From Entomortierella parvispora (lineage: Eukaryota > Mortierellomycota > Mortierellomycetes > Mortierellales > Mortierellaceae): 64,000 bases of DNA. The notes beneath the pieces are model-generated. The model had not been told where the DNA came from. It saw only the letters and a list, made by a program, of their open reading frames with translations, and ran no database searches. Both the position numbers and the translations under genes were made by a program. Of the stretch, positions 45,275-57,300 are shown piece by piece; positions within the stretch are counted from its first letter, which is position 1, and every line of letters begins with the position of its first letter. The stretch covers positions 2,914,001 through 2,978,000 of the forward strand of contig OY752140.1 of the NCBI GenBank assembly GCA_963573315.1. The letters run 5' to 3'.

Positions 45275-46046
45275 TGTGCAGGCAGAGTGGTTAGGGACTC
45301 CAGGAATCTAATCTGTATCCGAGGAAGTGAAGGCAGAAGGGGAGAGAGGGGGAAGTGGAACAGAAGCAGGAACAGGAACAGGACAGGAACAGGAACAGGA
45401 ACAGGCAAAGGAAAGGCGTCAGTTGGCTGGTTGATGCAGTCCAGACGTTCAAGGCAGATTCACCGTAATATAATGCAATGCAAAATCCATGAATGCAGCT
45501 GTCATGCAATGGATAGAGAGTGGGCGAGCAAATTACATTTGAGATTAAAGACAGAGAGAAGAGAGATAGGGATACACATGGAATGAGAGGGAGAGGGAGG
45601 GACAAATGGGCAAGGAGCAATGCTAGGGCTGCCCAGAAGTAGATGTGCAGTGGTTTAGGAAGAGGGTGGGTGAAGAAGGGTTGAATGGATGGTTCTCTGG
45701 ACGGCAAAGGGTGCTGCACCTGTCGACTTTGTTGTCCTCTTTGCAGTCAAGCGTTTTGATTCTTTCTGTCTCTGTCCGGCCCCCTGGGCCATGAGCAACA
45801 GAGAGCAATTGACCATCCATGCCTCTTGCAGAAAAAGTTGGACTAGTCTCGCGCGGCTGAGCAAAAGCTCCTCTGGCCTGGCACATGTCTTTTTGCCGCC
45901 CTGCTCAAGATTGATCTTGCCCCTGGTCCTTTGGCCAGCTGCACGGGAAGGAAATGGCGAGCGGGACAACGACAAAAGGAGATTCCTCTGGGAAGGGTGA
46001 AGGAAACAAGGAACAGTTTTGTCTTTGGGTATGCATGATATCGGAT
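45275..46046. other. Intergenic region with GGAACA hexamer repeats
   Basis: These 772 bp lie upstream of the LRR gene. An array of AGGAACAGG-type hexamers is at about 45364-45406. Remaining frames look accidental. Confidence 0.55.
45364..45406. repeat. GGAACA hexanucleotide microsatellite
   Basis: About seven copies of GGAACA, with one partial unit, lie 90-132 nt upstream of the LRR-gene start and probably inside its 5' leader. On the transcript strand the unit reads TGTTCC, so length changes could alter the leader but not the protein. Confidence 0.7.
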
Positions 46047-48181
46047 TTATTCCACTTTCTTCAGCGGCCTGTTTTCAGACCTGCTTGTCTTTGTCTTTTT
46101 CTTTGCTCTATCGTCCAGACCTTTGTTCCTGAGATTGAGCCGAGTGGACAGCGACTCATGCATAAGCCTGTATTTGTTTTTCACAAGAGCATCGAGACGG
46201 AACCTCGGATCCAAAGGATCGATGAATTCGCCCGTGAGATAATGCGGTGTTGACGAGTGCACAGTGTCAGAGCTTCCTGGAGACATGTCATTCGAGAATC
46301 GCGCCTTGGGTGGCAGCTCGTAGCGTGCGGGATGAACAGAGTGGCTGAGCAGGTTCTGCATCCGAAGGCTTACCTTTTTGAGGATTCTAAAGGAAGCACA
46401 GCGACAATGTCAGTATGCCTGTTAACAAAATAGCTAAAATATAAGAAGGTGCCATCAAATATGTTACCGATCTTCCACCCCGGCCATTGATGCTGCTGCC
46501 ATCATCGTATCCCAGCCACGCTCGTATTCCGCCTCTGTTGTAACTGGTTTCGGTACGCCGTTTGCGACGTACGGCGGTACGGCACCCAAAGCTCCTTGTC
46601 GAATCACCCAAGGCAACTTGTCCAAAATCTTCCTTGTTCGATTCTCGGCTGCAAAGGCCAACGCCCTTTCTTGGATAGCTGTCATCTCGTCGTCCTGTTC
46701 GTCATCGGGGTTCAGAGATGCAGTACTCATTGCCGTATCCCTATACAACGGCAGCATTTTTCCCCGAAGAAGATCCCGAACTTTGTTGTCCATACGATGC
46801 TCTTTCCCTTTACGATACTGCCTCTGGCCAAAGGAGGTCATCTCCTCATTAAAGAATTTCTGAACTTGCAAAAGTCGTGTATTGGCGGCTCGCTCGTCGG
46901 CATGTCGTTCATGCTTCCTTTTTTTCCTTGCTGCCCTTGCTTCCTGTTGCCTCGACTCTCTTCTTGCTTCCTCCACTTCTGCGTCGTATTCAGCGGCCAG
47001 ATCTTCATTGGGGCCTTCCAAACGTGTCTCTGACTCTTCATCCGTTTCATGATCGGAGCTTTCAGAGCTGGAGTAGTCTTTAGCAGTCTTGGGCACACCT
47101 GTAAGCTCCTTGACAAACCTAGCAGCATACTCATCATAGTCGGAGACCTGCCTTGGTACGTTCATGAACTGAGATGGGCTCTCGGGTATACTATCATCAT
47201 AAAATGGTCGTCATTGTCAGTAAAACGGTTCATTGAGAGTCGTCAAGGACTCATTTGAAGTCTCGTCACTTACGACGGGAGAAATCCCTCTCGAACAGGC
47301 CACCGATAATTCTCGTCTTTCTTTCTTGGATCAAGCGCTGTCAACGACAGAGCACTCAGAGCCTTTTCCTCCTGCGTCAACAGCGTGTATACCATTGAAG
47401 TCAGAGGTCTGGCTTCGTTTCCGAAATGCGGACCAAATGAATTGGACGCTTTTGACCACATGGGTTGTCCTTCACCAACGTCGCTATCCACGTCCTCGCT
47501 TTTAACATTTCCAGATAATGAAATCCCACCAGCCTCCTCGTCATCAGTCCCATTGGCCCTAGTAACATCATCGTCGTCATCATCGTTGACGTCATCGTTG
47601 TCCTCTGATTCACTATAATCGCTGTCGAGGTTGTCTCCATCTGAATCCAAAATGCCGACACCTTTCTTGGTAGATGCCCTTCGAGGCTTCCTCTTTTTCC
47701 GTTTCGTTTTCTGCTCCACGTGCGTAGTTTGATATGCCTGGACGATGGTCCTCTTTGTTTCCACACCTTTGAAGCCTTCCATGCTGTCTCGTTTACTCGG
47801 CGATTGCAGATCAGAATGTTGGTCGCTTTCAGGGTCACTGTCGTTTTCGCTTTGGCGGTCCACTGACCGTTGCCTTTTTCTTTGATTATATTCCAACTCT
47901 GGTGTTTTCCGCCTCTTTTTGGCCTTTGGCTTCCAGTTGTCGCCCTCGTCCGAATCTAAGTCAGTTCTGGCATGAAGATGTCTGACTCTCTCGCTGCCAT
48001 CGCTATCGGCGCCCGTAGCTCCGAACGAAGGTCGGTTATGGGAGCTCTGTTGAGGATCTTGAGTCATGGGAGAGTTGCCAGGCTTAATGATTCGAACCAG
48101 TTCCTCGTCATTCTGGACCAGCTCATGAAGCGCCTCGACCGCCTTTTTCTTGGCAGCCCGGGGTGGACGTTCGCGTGGCAT
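46047..48181 (-). CDS. Unrecognised charged, probably nuclear protein (656 aa)
   Basis: The spliced model has exons 47274-48181, 46468-47190 and 46047-46386, with matching phases. The N-terminal ~250 residues are Ser/Asp/Lys-rich with basic patches (KAKKRRK, RKRQR, KTKRKKRKPRR) that look like nuclear localisation signals. An acidic run follows (DVNDDDDDDVTR). A more ordered region comes next, including SMVYTLLTQEEKALSALSLT, YRWPVREGFLPS, a basic helix QEARAARKKRKHERHADERA, and LDKLPWVIRQGALGAVPPYV. The C-terminus contains HYLTGEFIDPLDPRFRLDAL and a basic tail. Composition suggests chromatin or ribosome biogenesis, but I recognise no domain. It is divergent from ZUO1 over 376 bp. Confidence 0.7.
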
Positions 48182-48557
48182 GTCTCTGTCGGAGGGAGTG
48201 ACTGGGGGAGGGAGGGAGGAAGGAGGGGAGTCGAGTGGCCGACTGATCCTGAGTGTATGCTGTCCGAGCAGGCGATTCCGAGCAGAAATGAGAATGCAAA
48301 GCAATGCGTTTCTTGAAGGGAAAGAAGAAATAAGGCCAAGAGAGTGCGATTCCAAAAAAGGCTTAGAAGGATGCGATGTGTTGACTTTTTTTTTCTGTGC
48401 CCGTGGGACTCTCTCACACGACAGAAAGGGAGACACACAGACCGTTTCGCACACCCACGGGAGACTGACAAAGAGACCATCCCTCCCTTCTCCATCCCCC
48501 ATCCCTCCATCCCCTCTCCCTCCATCCCCTCTCCCCCTCTCTGCTCTCTCGCTCATC
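48182..48557. other. Divergent upstream region of the unknown nuclear gene and ZUO1
   Basis: These 376 bp hold both upstream regions. The ZUO1 side is a run of CCATCCC/CCCTCT-type pyrimidine repeats (about 48480-48545). No gene is present. Confidence 0.5.
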
Positions 48558-51528
48558 ATGGGAAACTCATCCTCCGCATCAAAGGACCCGGCCGAGCCCA
48601 TGACCCTGGCCTCGCTTTGCCTGGGAAAGCCTCCTGCGGACTGGGACTACTCCCACGACTCGAAGCAGCACCATGCTATCACAGGTAATCTTTCCCTTCC
48701 TCATCAACATGGATCACGTCGAGCGCGAGTTCTCTTGTCTTTGACTGTCTGTGGCCGCACAATTTTTAATATCTTTACGTCTCTTCTGCCTCGCATGAAC
48801 AAATCCCCTACTCTGCCCTTTCATTTTGTTGTTCATTTTGCATCGGGAATATAGCCTCCTCGATGGAAAAGATCGAGCCGGTTGGACCTCAGTTTTTGGC
48901 ACATGCACGTCGCCAGCTCTTCAACCGCACTTTCTCAGAGGACGAGGAGCATCAGGCCAGATCCGACGCCGAAGCTGCTGCTGCCGCGCAGCTGGCTGAA
49001 GATGCAGAAAGTGACGATTTTGAGATCGAACCTGACCACAAGGATGATTTGCGAAGGGATGCAAAGGATTGGAAGACTCAAGATCACTACCGCATGCTTG
49101 GGCTGGGGACTATCCGCTGGAGGGCTACTAGGGGCATGATCAAGAAGGCTCGTATGTATTTTCCAGTGTAAATATTGTCCTTGGATCGATCGTGCGATTG
49201 AAGTCTCCATTTATTAACCCTTGTTTATCCACACAACCAACACAATTACCTTCCTCCAATATTGAAAAATGTTGCAAAGATCGCACAAAGGTCCTCGTTC
49301 ATCATCCAGACAAGAAATCGGCTGCTTCAGGTGGCAGCTCTTCTCATGACGATGGATTTTTCAAATGCCTTCAAAAGGCCTACGAGATCTTGTCCGATGA
49401 TGTGAAGCGTAAACAATACGATTCAGTGGATCCTATTCCTGAGGAATCGTACTCGGCCTTGAAGGATGGAGCGGATCTCCCCTTCACAGAGGCTTGGGCT
49501 CCCGTGTTTGAACGTGAATCTAGATTCTCGAGCACTGATCGGGCCAAGATCCCCAAGATTGGCACCATGACGTCGACCAAGGCTGAAGTTGAAGCTTTCT
49601 ACGGCTTTTGGTACGATTTTGATTCCTGGAGAACGTTCGAGTATTTGGACAAGGAAGAAGGCGATGCTGCCGAAAAGTAAGTTGTCCTAGGTTCCTTAAT
49701 TCTCTTCTGGCACTAGAAAACCGACCATCAGAAACTTATATGGAATATCGCCATCTTTTATTACAGCCGTGATGACAAACGTTACTTGGAAAAAAAGAAC
49801 AAGGCCGAGCGCGCAAAGCTGAAGAAAGAGGACATGGCCCGCCTTCGTAAGCTAGTCGATACCGCATTTGCATTGGATCCTCGCATGGCAGCCTTCAAGG
49901 AGCAAGAGAAGGAGCTCAAGGAGGCCAAGAAGAGGGAGAGACAGGAACAAGCCAACAAACTCAAACAGGATGCAGATCGTGAGGCCGCCCTGGCCAAAGA
50001 GTTGGAGGAGGAACGTGAGAGCGAAGAGAGACTCAAGAAGGAAGAGGAGCGAAAGGAAAAGGAAGCAAAGAAGAAGGCAGTCCGTAAGGAGAAGAAGAAT
50101 ATCAAGACACTTGTCAAGGTAAAGTCACCAAAACCAAAACTAAAAAGAACTCGTCAAAAAAAACCTGTGACTCAATTGTTTTATCTCCTCTGGTATAGGA
50201 TGCCAACTATGGTTATGCCAAGGGCACCCATATTTCGTCCTCGTCGCTGGAAATTTATCTGTCTGAACTGGAGACAATGCTTGACAAGCTGACACTAGAA
50301 GACCTTGAGCAGATCAACAAGGACCTCAGCGTGGCCAAGAAGAGTAACGAGGACAAACAAAAGATTTTGTCCGCCTATGCTCAAAAGCTAGTTCGGGATG
50401 GACTCGCCACTACTGAGAATCTCTCGCAGTTTGGAACCGGTAGGACATTCTCGCAGAGATTTGCCCCGCCAACTGTCCTGTATTAACTTTTTTTTTTCTT
50501 TCTTATTTCTCCTGTAGAAACTGTTGAGCGTGTGGCAAAAAAAGCGACAGAAACCCCTTCCACCAGTCTTTCGGCGTCTTCACCCTCAACCTCTGGATCC
50601 TCGAACGTCCCTACCAAGGAATGGTCCGTTGAAGAAGTTGCTTTGCTCATCAAGGCTGCTAACAAGTTTCCAGGAGGCGTCAGCAACCGTTGGGATACCA
50701 TTGCCGCTTACGTGGCTTTGCACACCGGTCTTCCACAGCGCGACTCTGATGATGTGATCAAGAAATCAAAGGCCGTTCAAAAGGGCTCTTCCCAAGAAGC
50801 CACCGTGCGTCAATTGCAGTTCCAGAAAAAGACGTATGATATCGCAGATGCGCCCTCGGTCAGATACGATATTGAGGGGGAAGTTCCGCCCGTCGTAGCC
50901 GTTTCCGAGGAGGTCAAGACTCCGACTGCAGAAGCTATCGCTGCAGCTGCAGCTGTTGGTGCTGGCTCGAAGACCAAGTTGAAAAAGAAGGCACAAGCCG
51001 ATGTACCCACTGCAGCAAAGGCTCCTGTTACTGCGACATCTCCATCCTCCAGCAAGACGGCTGCCTTGGCTGCAGTTTCTTCGCCTGTCGCAGCAGTCAG
51101 CACGCCAGCAAATGCTCCCCCAGCAGCATCCCTCTGGACAACAGCAGAACAGAAAGCTCTGGAGGCTGGTTTAAAGTCCTTCCCGCCGTCTTGGCAGGGA
51201 GAGGGGGATCGCTGGGACAAAATTGCGGACGCCGTTCCAGGGCGGACCAAAAAGGAATGCAAGCTTAGAGTCAAGGTAAGAAAAAAAGAATAATGGGAGC
51301 GCCGTAGACTGAATAAGTGAGCATGCAGCTTGCGTTAATTGGAGAAAGGAAGGGAAGAGAATGAGGTTTAGCTCATGGTCGAGAGCCTAGTCCCATTTTA
51401 TGTAAGGTTGGTGACTAATCCGCACCCATGGGCGTCTGTCTCTTATTTGAAATATTGTTCTTGATCTTCTTTCATAGTTCCTGCAAGATCAAGCCAAGGC
51501 TCAGAAAGCCGCGGCCGGCGTCAAATAG
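48558..51528 (+). CDS. ZUO1: Zuotin / DNAJC2: ribosome-associated J-protein with two SANT domains
   Basis: Zuotin forms the ribosome-associated complex with the Hsp70-like Ssz1 and stimulates Ssb-type Hsp70 at the tunnel exit. Exons are 48558-48684, 48855-49151, 49280-49676, 49767-50118, 50199-50439, 50518-51275 and 51478-51528 (740 aa). The J-domain has DHYRMLGL, then the HPD motif (150-152) in VLVHHPDKKS. The conserved zuotin region IPEESYSALKDGADLPFTEA and EAFYGFWYDFDSWRTFEYLD follows. A long charged helix (MARLRKLVDTAFALDPRM, EKELKEAKKRERQEQANK) precedes the ribosome-binding part. Two C-terminal SANT/Myb domains are visible, KEWSVEEVALLIKAANKFPG (about 505-560) and SLWTTAEQKALEAGLKSFPP (about 672-725). 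Yeast Zuo1 lacks these; animal DNAJC2/MPP11 has them. Confidence 0.95.
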
Positions 51529-51735
51529 GTCGATGATTGATTTGTATTATAGATATTATTAATATTTACAGTTGGAAAATGGGCTATTATTGCTATTTGA
51601 CATGGGAACTTTCCTATGGATGCATGTACATTTCACCGATAGAGTAGAGTACAGTAATAGAGTACAGGAGATGAGGAGACAGCAAAAAGGAGAAAAACAC
51701 CCGATGCTCACTTGCAGATTGGCTGACGTGGTTGG

Positions 51736-54354
51736 CTAGAAATGACCCTGATGCAAAGGGTATGGGCTGGGATATCCATGGCGGTATTGTTGTTGCTGTT
51801 GTGGATGCTCACGATGTGTCAAACTGTAGTCCAGATGCTGCTCTTGGCGTGGCGAAGGATGGTGGTGATAGTATGGTTGTTGTTGTTGTTGATTCTGATG
51901 TGCAAGATGGAAACCAGCTTCGGAAGAGGATCCGGGGAAGGAGGTTGTTGGCCTCTGGCTCCCAACGCCGCCTCCTCCGCGGATAACAACGGGCTCTTCC
52001 GAAGGTGGGCGAAGCTCAGGCGCTCTCTGCTCGTGATTCCACTTCTCTTGATCGACTCGATCGTGCCCTTGTTGCCCTAGCCCATGGGCTACCAATCCTG
52101 GCGGTTGTGACATCCGATCTCTCGCCGTCATTGGCTGCGTAGTATTCCAGTCTTCCTTGGACTGACTGCGGGGCTGAAAACTATTGCTATTATTGCCATT
52201 GCTACCAGGGTAAGATGGGCGACTCGTTTCTGGCGTTTGAGGCGACGGAAAGTGCCGAGAATGGGTGGGTGGGGCCAGAGGGCGTGTCGGAACTGGAAGT
52301 GCTGGAGGTAATCCTACAGGCGAATGGGGTCGGGATGAAAACACCGCCGGAGGCGCGGGAGCGTGGGCGGGAAAAGAGGAAGACCGGGTCACTGTTGCAG
52401 CAGCTCGACGAGATCCCAGCAAAGGAGATCTTTGCAAGCTGGAAGATCCATAGTACTCATAAGACAAGGGTCGCTTGACCGCTGGTCGGGTCGCGACCAC
52501 AGGCGTCGACGGCGCAGTTGCCGCCGCCTCCCAGTACTCACGCGCTCTTTCCCCAGTCTTGACTCGCTTCACATCTTGCTGCATGTGAGGCGGTGGTGGG
52601 GGGCTTGCAATGTCCATGGGTGAGTGAGGTTGCGGCCGTGGAAGAGAACGCGGTTTGGGAGATGGTTGGGCTTGATGATGGAATGACAAGTGGTGCGGAC
52701 TCTGAGTTGGATGCGGAGGATAAGGTTGACAATACCCTGAATGCTGGTCCTCCATCGCCATCCTAGCTTCTCGTAATCCTGAAGAGGAGGGCTCTGACCA
52801 AGATGCGGCGCTCTGGTGCCGTAGTCGAAACCCGCCTTCCTCCTCCAAACTCAGCTTGGACAAACTGACAGTAGATCCCTTTCTCAAGAGTGGTGATACC
52901 GATCGTGGCCAGGGCTGGTTCTCCCGCGGTGAAGGTGGGCAGTGCTGTCCCTGTAGGCGATGTGGTGGCTGCGGGTACATGGAAGGGGGTCGGGGTCCCT
53001 CCACCTCTCTTGGTCGTTTTAAGCTAGGCTCGATCTCTGCTATAGGACCCTGGAAATGTTGATAATGAGGATGATGTGGAGATGATACCGTCACTCCTGG
53101 AGAGAGTCGAGGCTGTGGAGGCTGCGAATGATACGGCGCTGTTGCTGTCGGAGGAGTTGCTGCTGAGGGTAGCTCTGTATCCATGAGTCGACCAGAAGAG
53201 TGCGTTCGCTGCCGCGCCAGTTCCTGTTCCCTGGCTGCCTTCCTTTGCTTCTCTTCTTCCTTGAGCTGTTTGGTCTTTGCCTGGTGGAGTTGTTTCTGTC
53301 GCTGAAGATCCCATTGCAAGTATTCTTCTTGCCGCCTCAGTTTTTCATCTAGAGCCCGTTGCTTCTCGGCTGCCTGGGCAGCTTGGCTCTTCTTGCGTTG
53401 CTGCCACCGTTCCTTTTGCTCTTTTTCGTGTTGAATGAGCTCTTGCTCCAATTGCTCGCGTGTCCTTGGCTTTTGCTGCTGTTCCTGTTGCTGTTGTTGC
53501 TCTTGTCGCTGCTGCTGCTGTTGCTGTCGCTCTTGCTGCTGTTTTTCTTGATGCTGGACACGGACTGGAAGCTGTTGCGGCTGGGGTTGGGGCACGACCA
53601 GAGGCTGATTTTGGGGGCGAGGTGCAAGAGATGGTGGTGGAGGAGGAGGTGTCGACTGCATTGGTGTTCGCTGCTCGTGTGGGTGCACATTGCTTGGTCG
53701 CGGATGATGTTGCTCAGCACCTCTCTGCTCAGACTGTGGACCCTTTGATCTATGTTGCTGCTGTGTTGTTAATGAGTGTTGCGGGTGCTGTGGGTGTTGT
53801 GGATATTGTGGGCGCTCTGCATGAGTTTGTCTGAGGGCACGCTCTTCCAGGGGCGCATGTGCATACTGATGTGGTAGAGGCAGAGGCGGTGAGGATATCT
53901 CGTCCCGTAGCCGCGAGTGTGGTCGAGAGATATGGTGAGATGGATGAGATTGCAAAGGGGAGGATGGTGTAATCTCGACACGCCCAAAGTCTCGGGGAGA
54001 TTCTCGTCTATTCGATTGCTGGTGGTGGTCGTGATAATGATGATGGTGCACCTGCGCCTGAGAATAAGGGAGCTGTGATTCTACAGGAGAAGGCGGAGTA
54101 TTCTCGGTATGACCATGCTTGGTCACCTCCTCTCTGGAGCGGGGCGAAGCACCATCACGAGCACCGTTGTGAGGGGGAGGAGGAGGAAGATAGGGTAAAT
54201 GATGGGAACTCAAATCTGAGGAAGGGTGTCGTTGATGATGGTGATGCGGATAGGATTGGGGGTGAGATGGAGGAGGGTGGCGAAGATGTGGTTGCTGTGG
54301 GTGGGAGTGAGGGAATGAATAGGGCGACTCGGGTGGGTGCCGATAGGTCTCCAT
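51736..54354 (-). CDS. Gln/Pro/His-rich protein with central charged coiled coil, function unknown
   Basis: This is one long open frame without introns. The frame opens at 54468, but the ATG at 54354 (context GCCACCATGG) is a near-ideal start, giving 872 aa; the ATG at 54363 is an alternative. About 300 N-terminal residues are His/Pro/Gln/Ser-rich with short iterations (QYPQHPQHPQHS). A Gln-rich coiled coil follows, with stretches such as TREQLEQELIQHEKEQKERW and EKLRRQEEYLQWDLQRQKQL. The C-terminal half is Pro/Ser-rich and ends in a QQQQ/His-rich tail. The composition is that of transcriptional co-regulators or condensate-forming proteins, but no domain is recognised. It is convergent with ZUO1, with 207 bp between the stops. 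Confidence 0.65.
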   Translation of the reverse strand: METYRHPPESPYSFPHSHPQQPHLRHPPPSHPQSYPHHHHQRHPSSDLSSHHLPYLPPPPPHNGARDGASPRSREEVTKHGHTENTPPSPVESQLPYSQAQVHHHHYHDHHQQSNRRESPRDFGRVEITPSSPLQSHPSHHISRPHSRLRDEISSPPLPLPHQYAHAPLEERALRQTHAERPQYPQHPQHPQHSLTTQQQHRSKGPQSEQRGAEQHHPRPSNVHPHEQRTPMQSTPPPPPPSLAPRPQNQPLVVPQPQPQQLPVRVQHQEKQQQERQQQQQQRQEQQQQQEQQQKPRTREQLEQELIQHEKEQKERWQQRKKSQAAQAAEKQRALDEKLRRQEEYLQWDLQRQKQLHQAKTKQLKEEEKQRKAAREQELARQRTHSSGRLMDTELPSAATPPTATAPYHSQPPQPRLSPGVTVSSPHHPHYQHFQGPIAEIEPSLKRPREVEGPRPPSMYPQPPHRLQGQHCPPSPRENQPWPRSVSPLLRKGSTVSLSKLSLEEEGGFRLRHQSAASWSEPSSSGLREARMAMEDQHSGYCQPYPPHPTQSPHHLSFHHQAQPSPKPRSLPRPQPHSPMDIASPPPPPHMQQDVKRVKTGERAREYWEAAATAPSTPVVATRPAVKRPLSYEYYGSSSLQRSPLLGSRRAAATVTRSSSFPAHAPAPPAVFSSRPHSPVGLPPALPVPTRPLAPPTHSRHFPSPQTPETSRPSYPGSNGNNSNSFQPRSQSKEDWNTTQPMTARDRMSQPPGLVAHGLGQQGHDRVDQEKWNHEQRAPELRPPSEEPVVIRGGGGVGSQRPTTSFPGSSSEAGFHLAHQNQQQQQPYYHHHPSPRQEQHLDYSLTHREHPQQQQQYRHGYPSPYPLHQGHF

Positions 54355-57300
54355 GGTGGCCATCTTTGGAGTTTTGAAGACGTTGGTGTGGGAAGGAGAG
54401 CGAGGATGGGTGAAAGAAAGGAGAGGAGAGAGAGAGAGAGATAGAGAGGTGGAGTATGAGAAGGACAAGATGCAGAGGGCAAAAGTGGAAAGTGGAGGGA
54501 AGAAGGATGAGCAATTGTGCGAAGGAACAAACGGCGGATATTAATGAGATGAGAGAAAGGGATTAATTATTTGAGACGAAGGTTCAAAGATGAAGGGAAG
54601 GAGGAAAGCAAGCGGGTGAAGGATAAGGAGGAAAAGCCGAAGGAGAGAACGCACAAGAGGAACAAAGAGCAAAGCAAGGCGGAGATGTGGCAATTGAGCG
54701 ATCGCTTTGCTGGGTTGTGGGATTGAATGGCGATTGAGTGACAGGGGGACACATACTGTAGAAAACGATAAAGAGAAGAGAGTTTGAGCTGGACGCGTCT
54801 CCATTGAAAAAAAGCCCTTTCAACGAGTGGGATGTCCATGTTCAAACAGACTGAAGGACTGTCCCGGATTGAATTGCAGAGCACAAAGGGCATTGAAAGG
54901 GAAGATGGTCCCTGCATCTACTCAGCTGCGAGGCCGTCTGTGAGCCAGACAACTTTAGTGTCACCATCCTGGAAACACAGCAGTGCAGCACACAAACAGA
55001 CTGCAAAAATAAGGCGAAAGCAAGAGCGCCCAGGGCACGAAGTGAACACAAGAAATAGAAAGTATCTCGTTGGCGATCCAGCCCTCCTTCACGATCGTTG
55101 CTCATGTTTTTTTCGACTCGTCTTTGTAGCCTCTCTTTCCTCCCCCCTCCTTTTTTTCGGCTTGAGAAGAGGAATATCTGCCGGTGCTTGAAGCAAATAT
55201 CGACTCTCAATCATTCGCCGCTCAGGACTCGTTTCATCTTAGAAACACCATTATACAATAGCACTCCAATGGAGAAAACCTCATCCTTCCTCCAGGGAGT
55301 GTTACAAGAGGAAAAATACGTTTGTTTGCTGCTGAAAGTGGCGTGCGAGATTCCAAGAAAAGTCCTGCTTCATTTTCAACCCTTCGACTACGTACCAACG
55401 GAAAATCAAACTGGAGGAAGGCTCAAGTAGCTCATCAGACAAAAACAGCCCACAGGATGAAGAGGGACAAGTCAAGTCCAGAACGATCCAAACAAGAAGA
55501 GGGTTCAACAGGAGAGAATCAACACGCTCTCGGTTAGTGTTTAGTCCTTTGCCGCACATCCAAAACTTTTTTTTTTTTTTTTTTTTTTTTTGGTTTGGAA
55601 GAGTACAAACACTATCGATCTGTTGTTAGAGCCCATATTTTTCTGTTTCTGCCGGAGTGTCGATGCACCCACCTGTTGTCTGTTTGTTGTCTTAACCGTC
55701 AATCGCATGTGCAAAGCAATGGTAACAGGCGAAAAAACACAAGACGTATTGTCTCGCCGCCCTTTTTTTCACGCTTGTGACAGATAACCATTCTTTTCTC
55801 GGTCGCATTGCGCCGCGTTCGGCAGGTTCACCCGATTTATTTTTCTTGGGTCACTTTGGCCGCCTCTTCAAAAGACAAAGAGATGAAAGGCTCAGTGTAT
55901 TTCAATCCCCAAAGGTAATGTGAGGAAGGTCCACTTACCGTGGGGTGGATAGTTCGGGCTTCGGGGTTCTATCCCACCAATACATTGCAAGGTGTGACGA
56001 GATCCGCCCACCCTTGCCTATCTTTTGTTTCTCTTCCCTCTCTTTGCTCCGACTTTTCGCCCTCGATTTTTCATCATTTGGCTTTTCAGTGCAAGTGAGG
56101 CATAGAAGGATAGGAGAGGCCCCAAGAAACCGGGATAAACAGCAAGTATGAGGAGGCCATCAATCGGGTCAGCGTTTGGAAGGTCAAAAAAAAAAAAAAA
56201 AAAGAGAGCAACAGGTCCGCACGTCCTTTGGTTCGTAATCCAGCAGTTTGCATGAGAATCTGGCACCACTTTTCGATTCTGTTGGACGTCCCGCGGAGCT
56301 AACATTTTTTACTTTTTCTGTGTTCACCTGGGTGAAAGGAGGGACAGGGCTGCATTTCGCAATCTTCATGTATTCTTCTCCAAATTCCTTTCCCTGCAGC
56401 CTCGTTTTTTTTACGCCAAGACTTTTGTTCGCCCTGGCTGGATGGCCCATGTACTCTTTTTTCGGAAGTCATTCCGGGTCCTAACGATATGTCTTTTCCT
56501 TCAGAGAATTGTACGAAACTTCTCAAAATAAACATCGAGGGTTTGTTTGTTTGTTCTTGCAACATGACAAGAATCTCACCTGGCCACAAGGACGTAAGGG
56601 TTTGACGAGTCTACCGCTGACGACGGATGCTTATGAGCTTCGCCTTGGTAACGATTGCACGCGTCCTGCTGAGTTCGAAGAGATGGTTATTCAGGACAGT
56701 TGTTGACCCACCTGTCCTTGACTTGCTACTTTCCTTAAGCACTCTTTGGACCTTCTTCCGGAGGATGGACACAGCGAGCTCTCTTGAAATAAAAGAAAAT
56801 AACTGTTTACAGCTGCAGTTCATGAAATTTTGAGGGAAAACAAAGCAACGATTCCACAAGATTATTAGCGGAGTGGGCGTGCAGCGAAAGACTTTTTGAA
56901 TCCAGTCAGTCCATGGGCTCTCTTTTCCGCCACAAGGGCCGTTTTGGTTTTTTTTCCTTTCCCTGGGCGGCTCTTTGCTCGCCCCTTGAATAAGAAATCT
57001 CTTTAATAATCCGAGTTCGCCGGTTCGAGATTGGGCCCCTCGTTTTTTTCGTTTCTTTATAGTTCTACACACTGGATTTGTGGTCAAGAAATGGAACAAC
57101 GAGAGGGACCTTGGGTCCCGGCATTGCAGCCATTGGACGATATGATATGAGGAGACGCGATCAAGGTTGCCAATAAAGTTCTCTCGCCTTTTTTTTCAGG
57201 GGAAATTGTACGCGTTCCTTCTTGTGATTCAACCTTCAGAACAGTAGTGTCTCGCTCTGCCGTTTTGACAAAAGAGAAGTACAAGATCAATGACAGAAAA

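Noticed and set aside
55930-55995. Possible U1-like snRNA: ACTTACC followed by a hairpin GGATAG...CTATCC
   Set aside because: Only seven bases of the U1 5' end match, the hairpin has a bulge, and later U1 stem-loops are not found. ACTTACC is also simply the reverse complement of a 5' splice site.
57005-57045. tRNA-like B box GGTTCGAGATT
   Set aside because: The flanking bases do not form a T-arm stem, and no acceptor or anticodon arm could be drawn.
56611-57099. 162-codon minus-strand frame
   Set aside because: Mixed composition with no motif or hydrophobic pattern, and its start has no promoter-like context.
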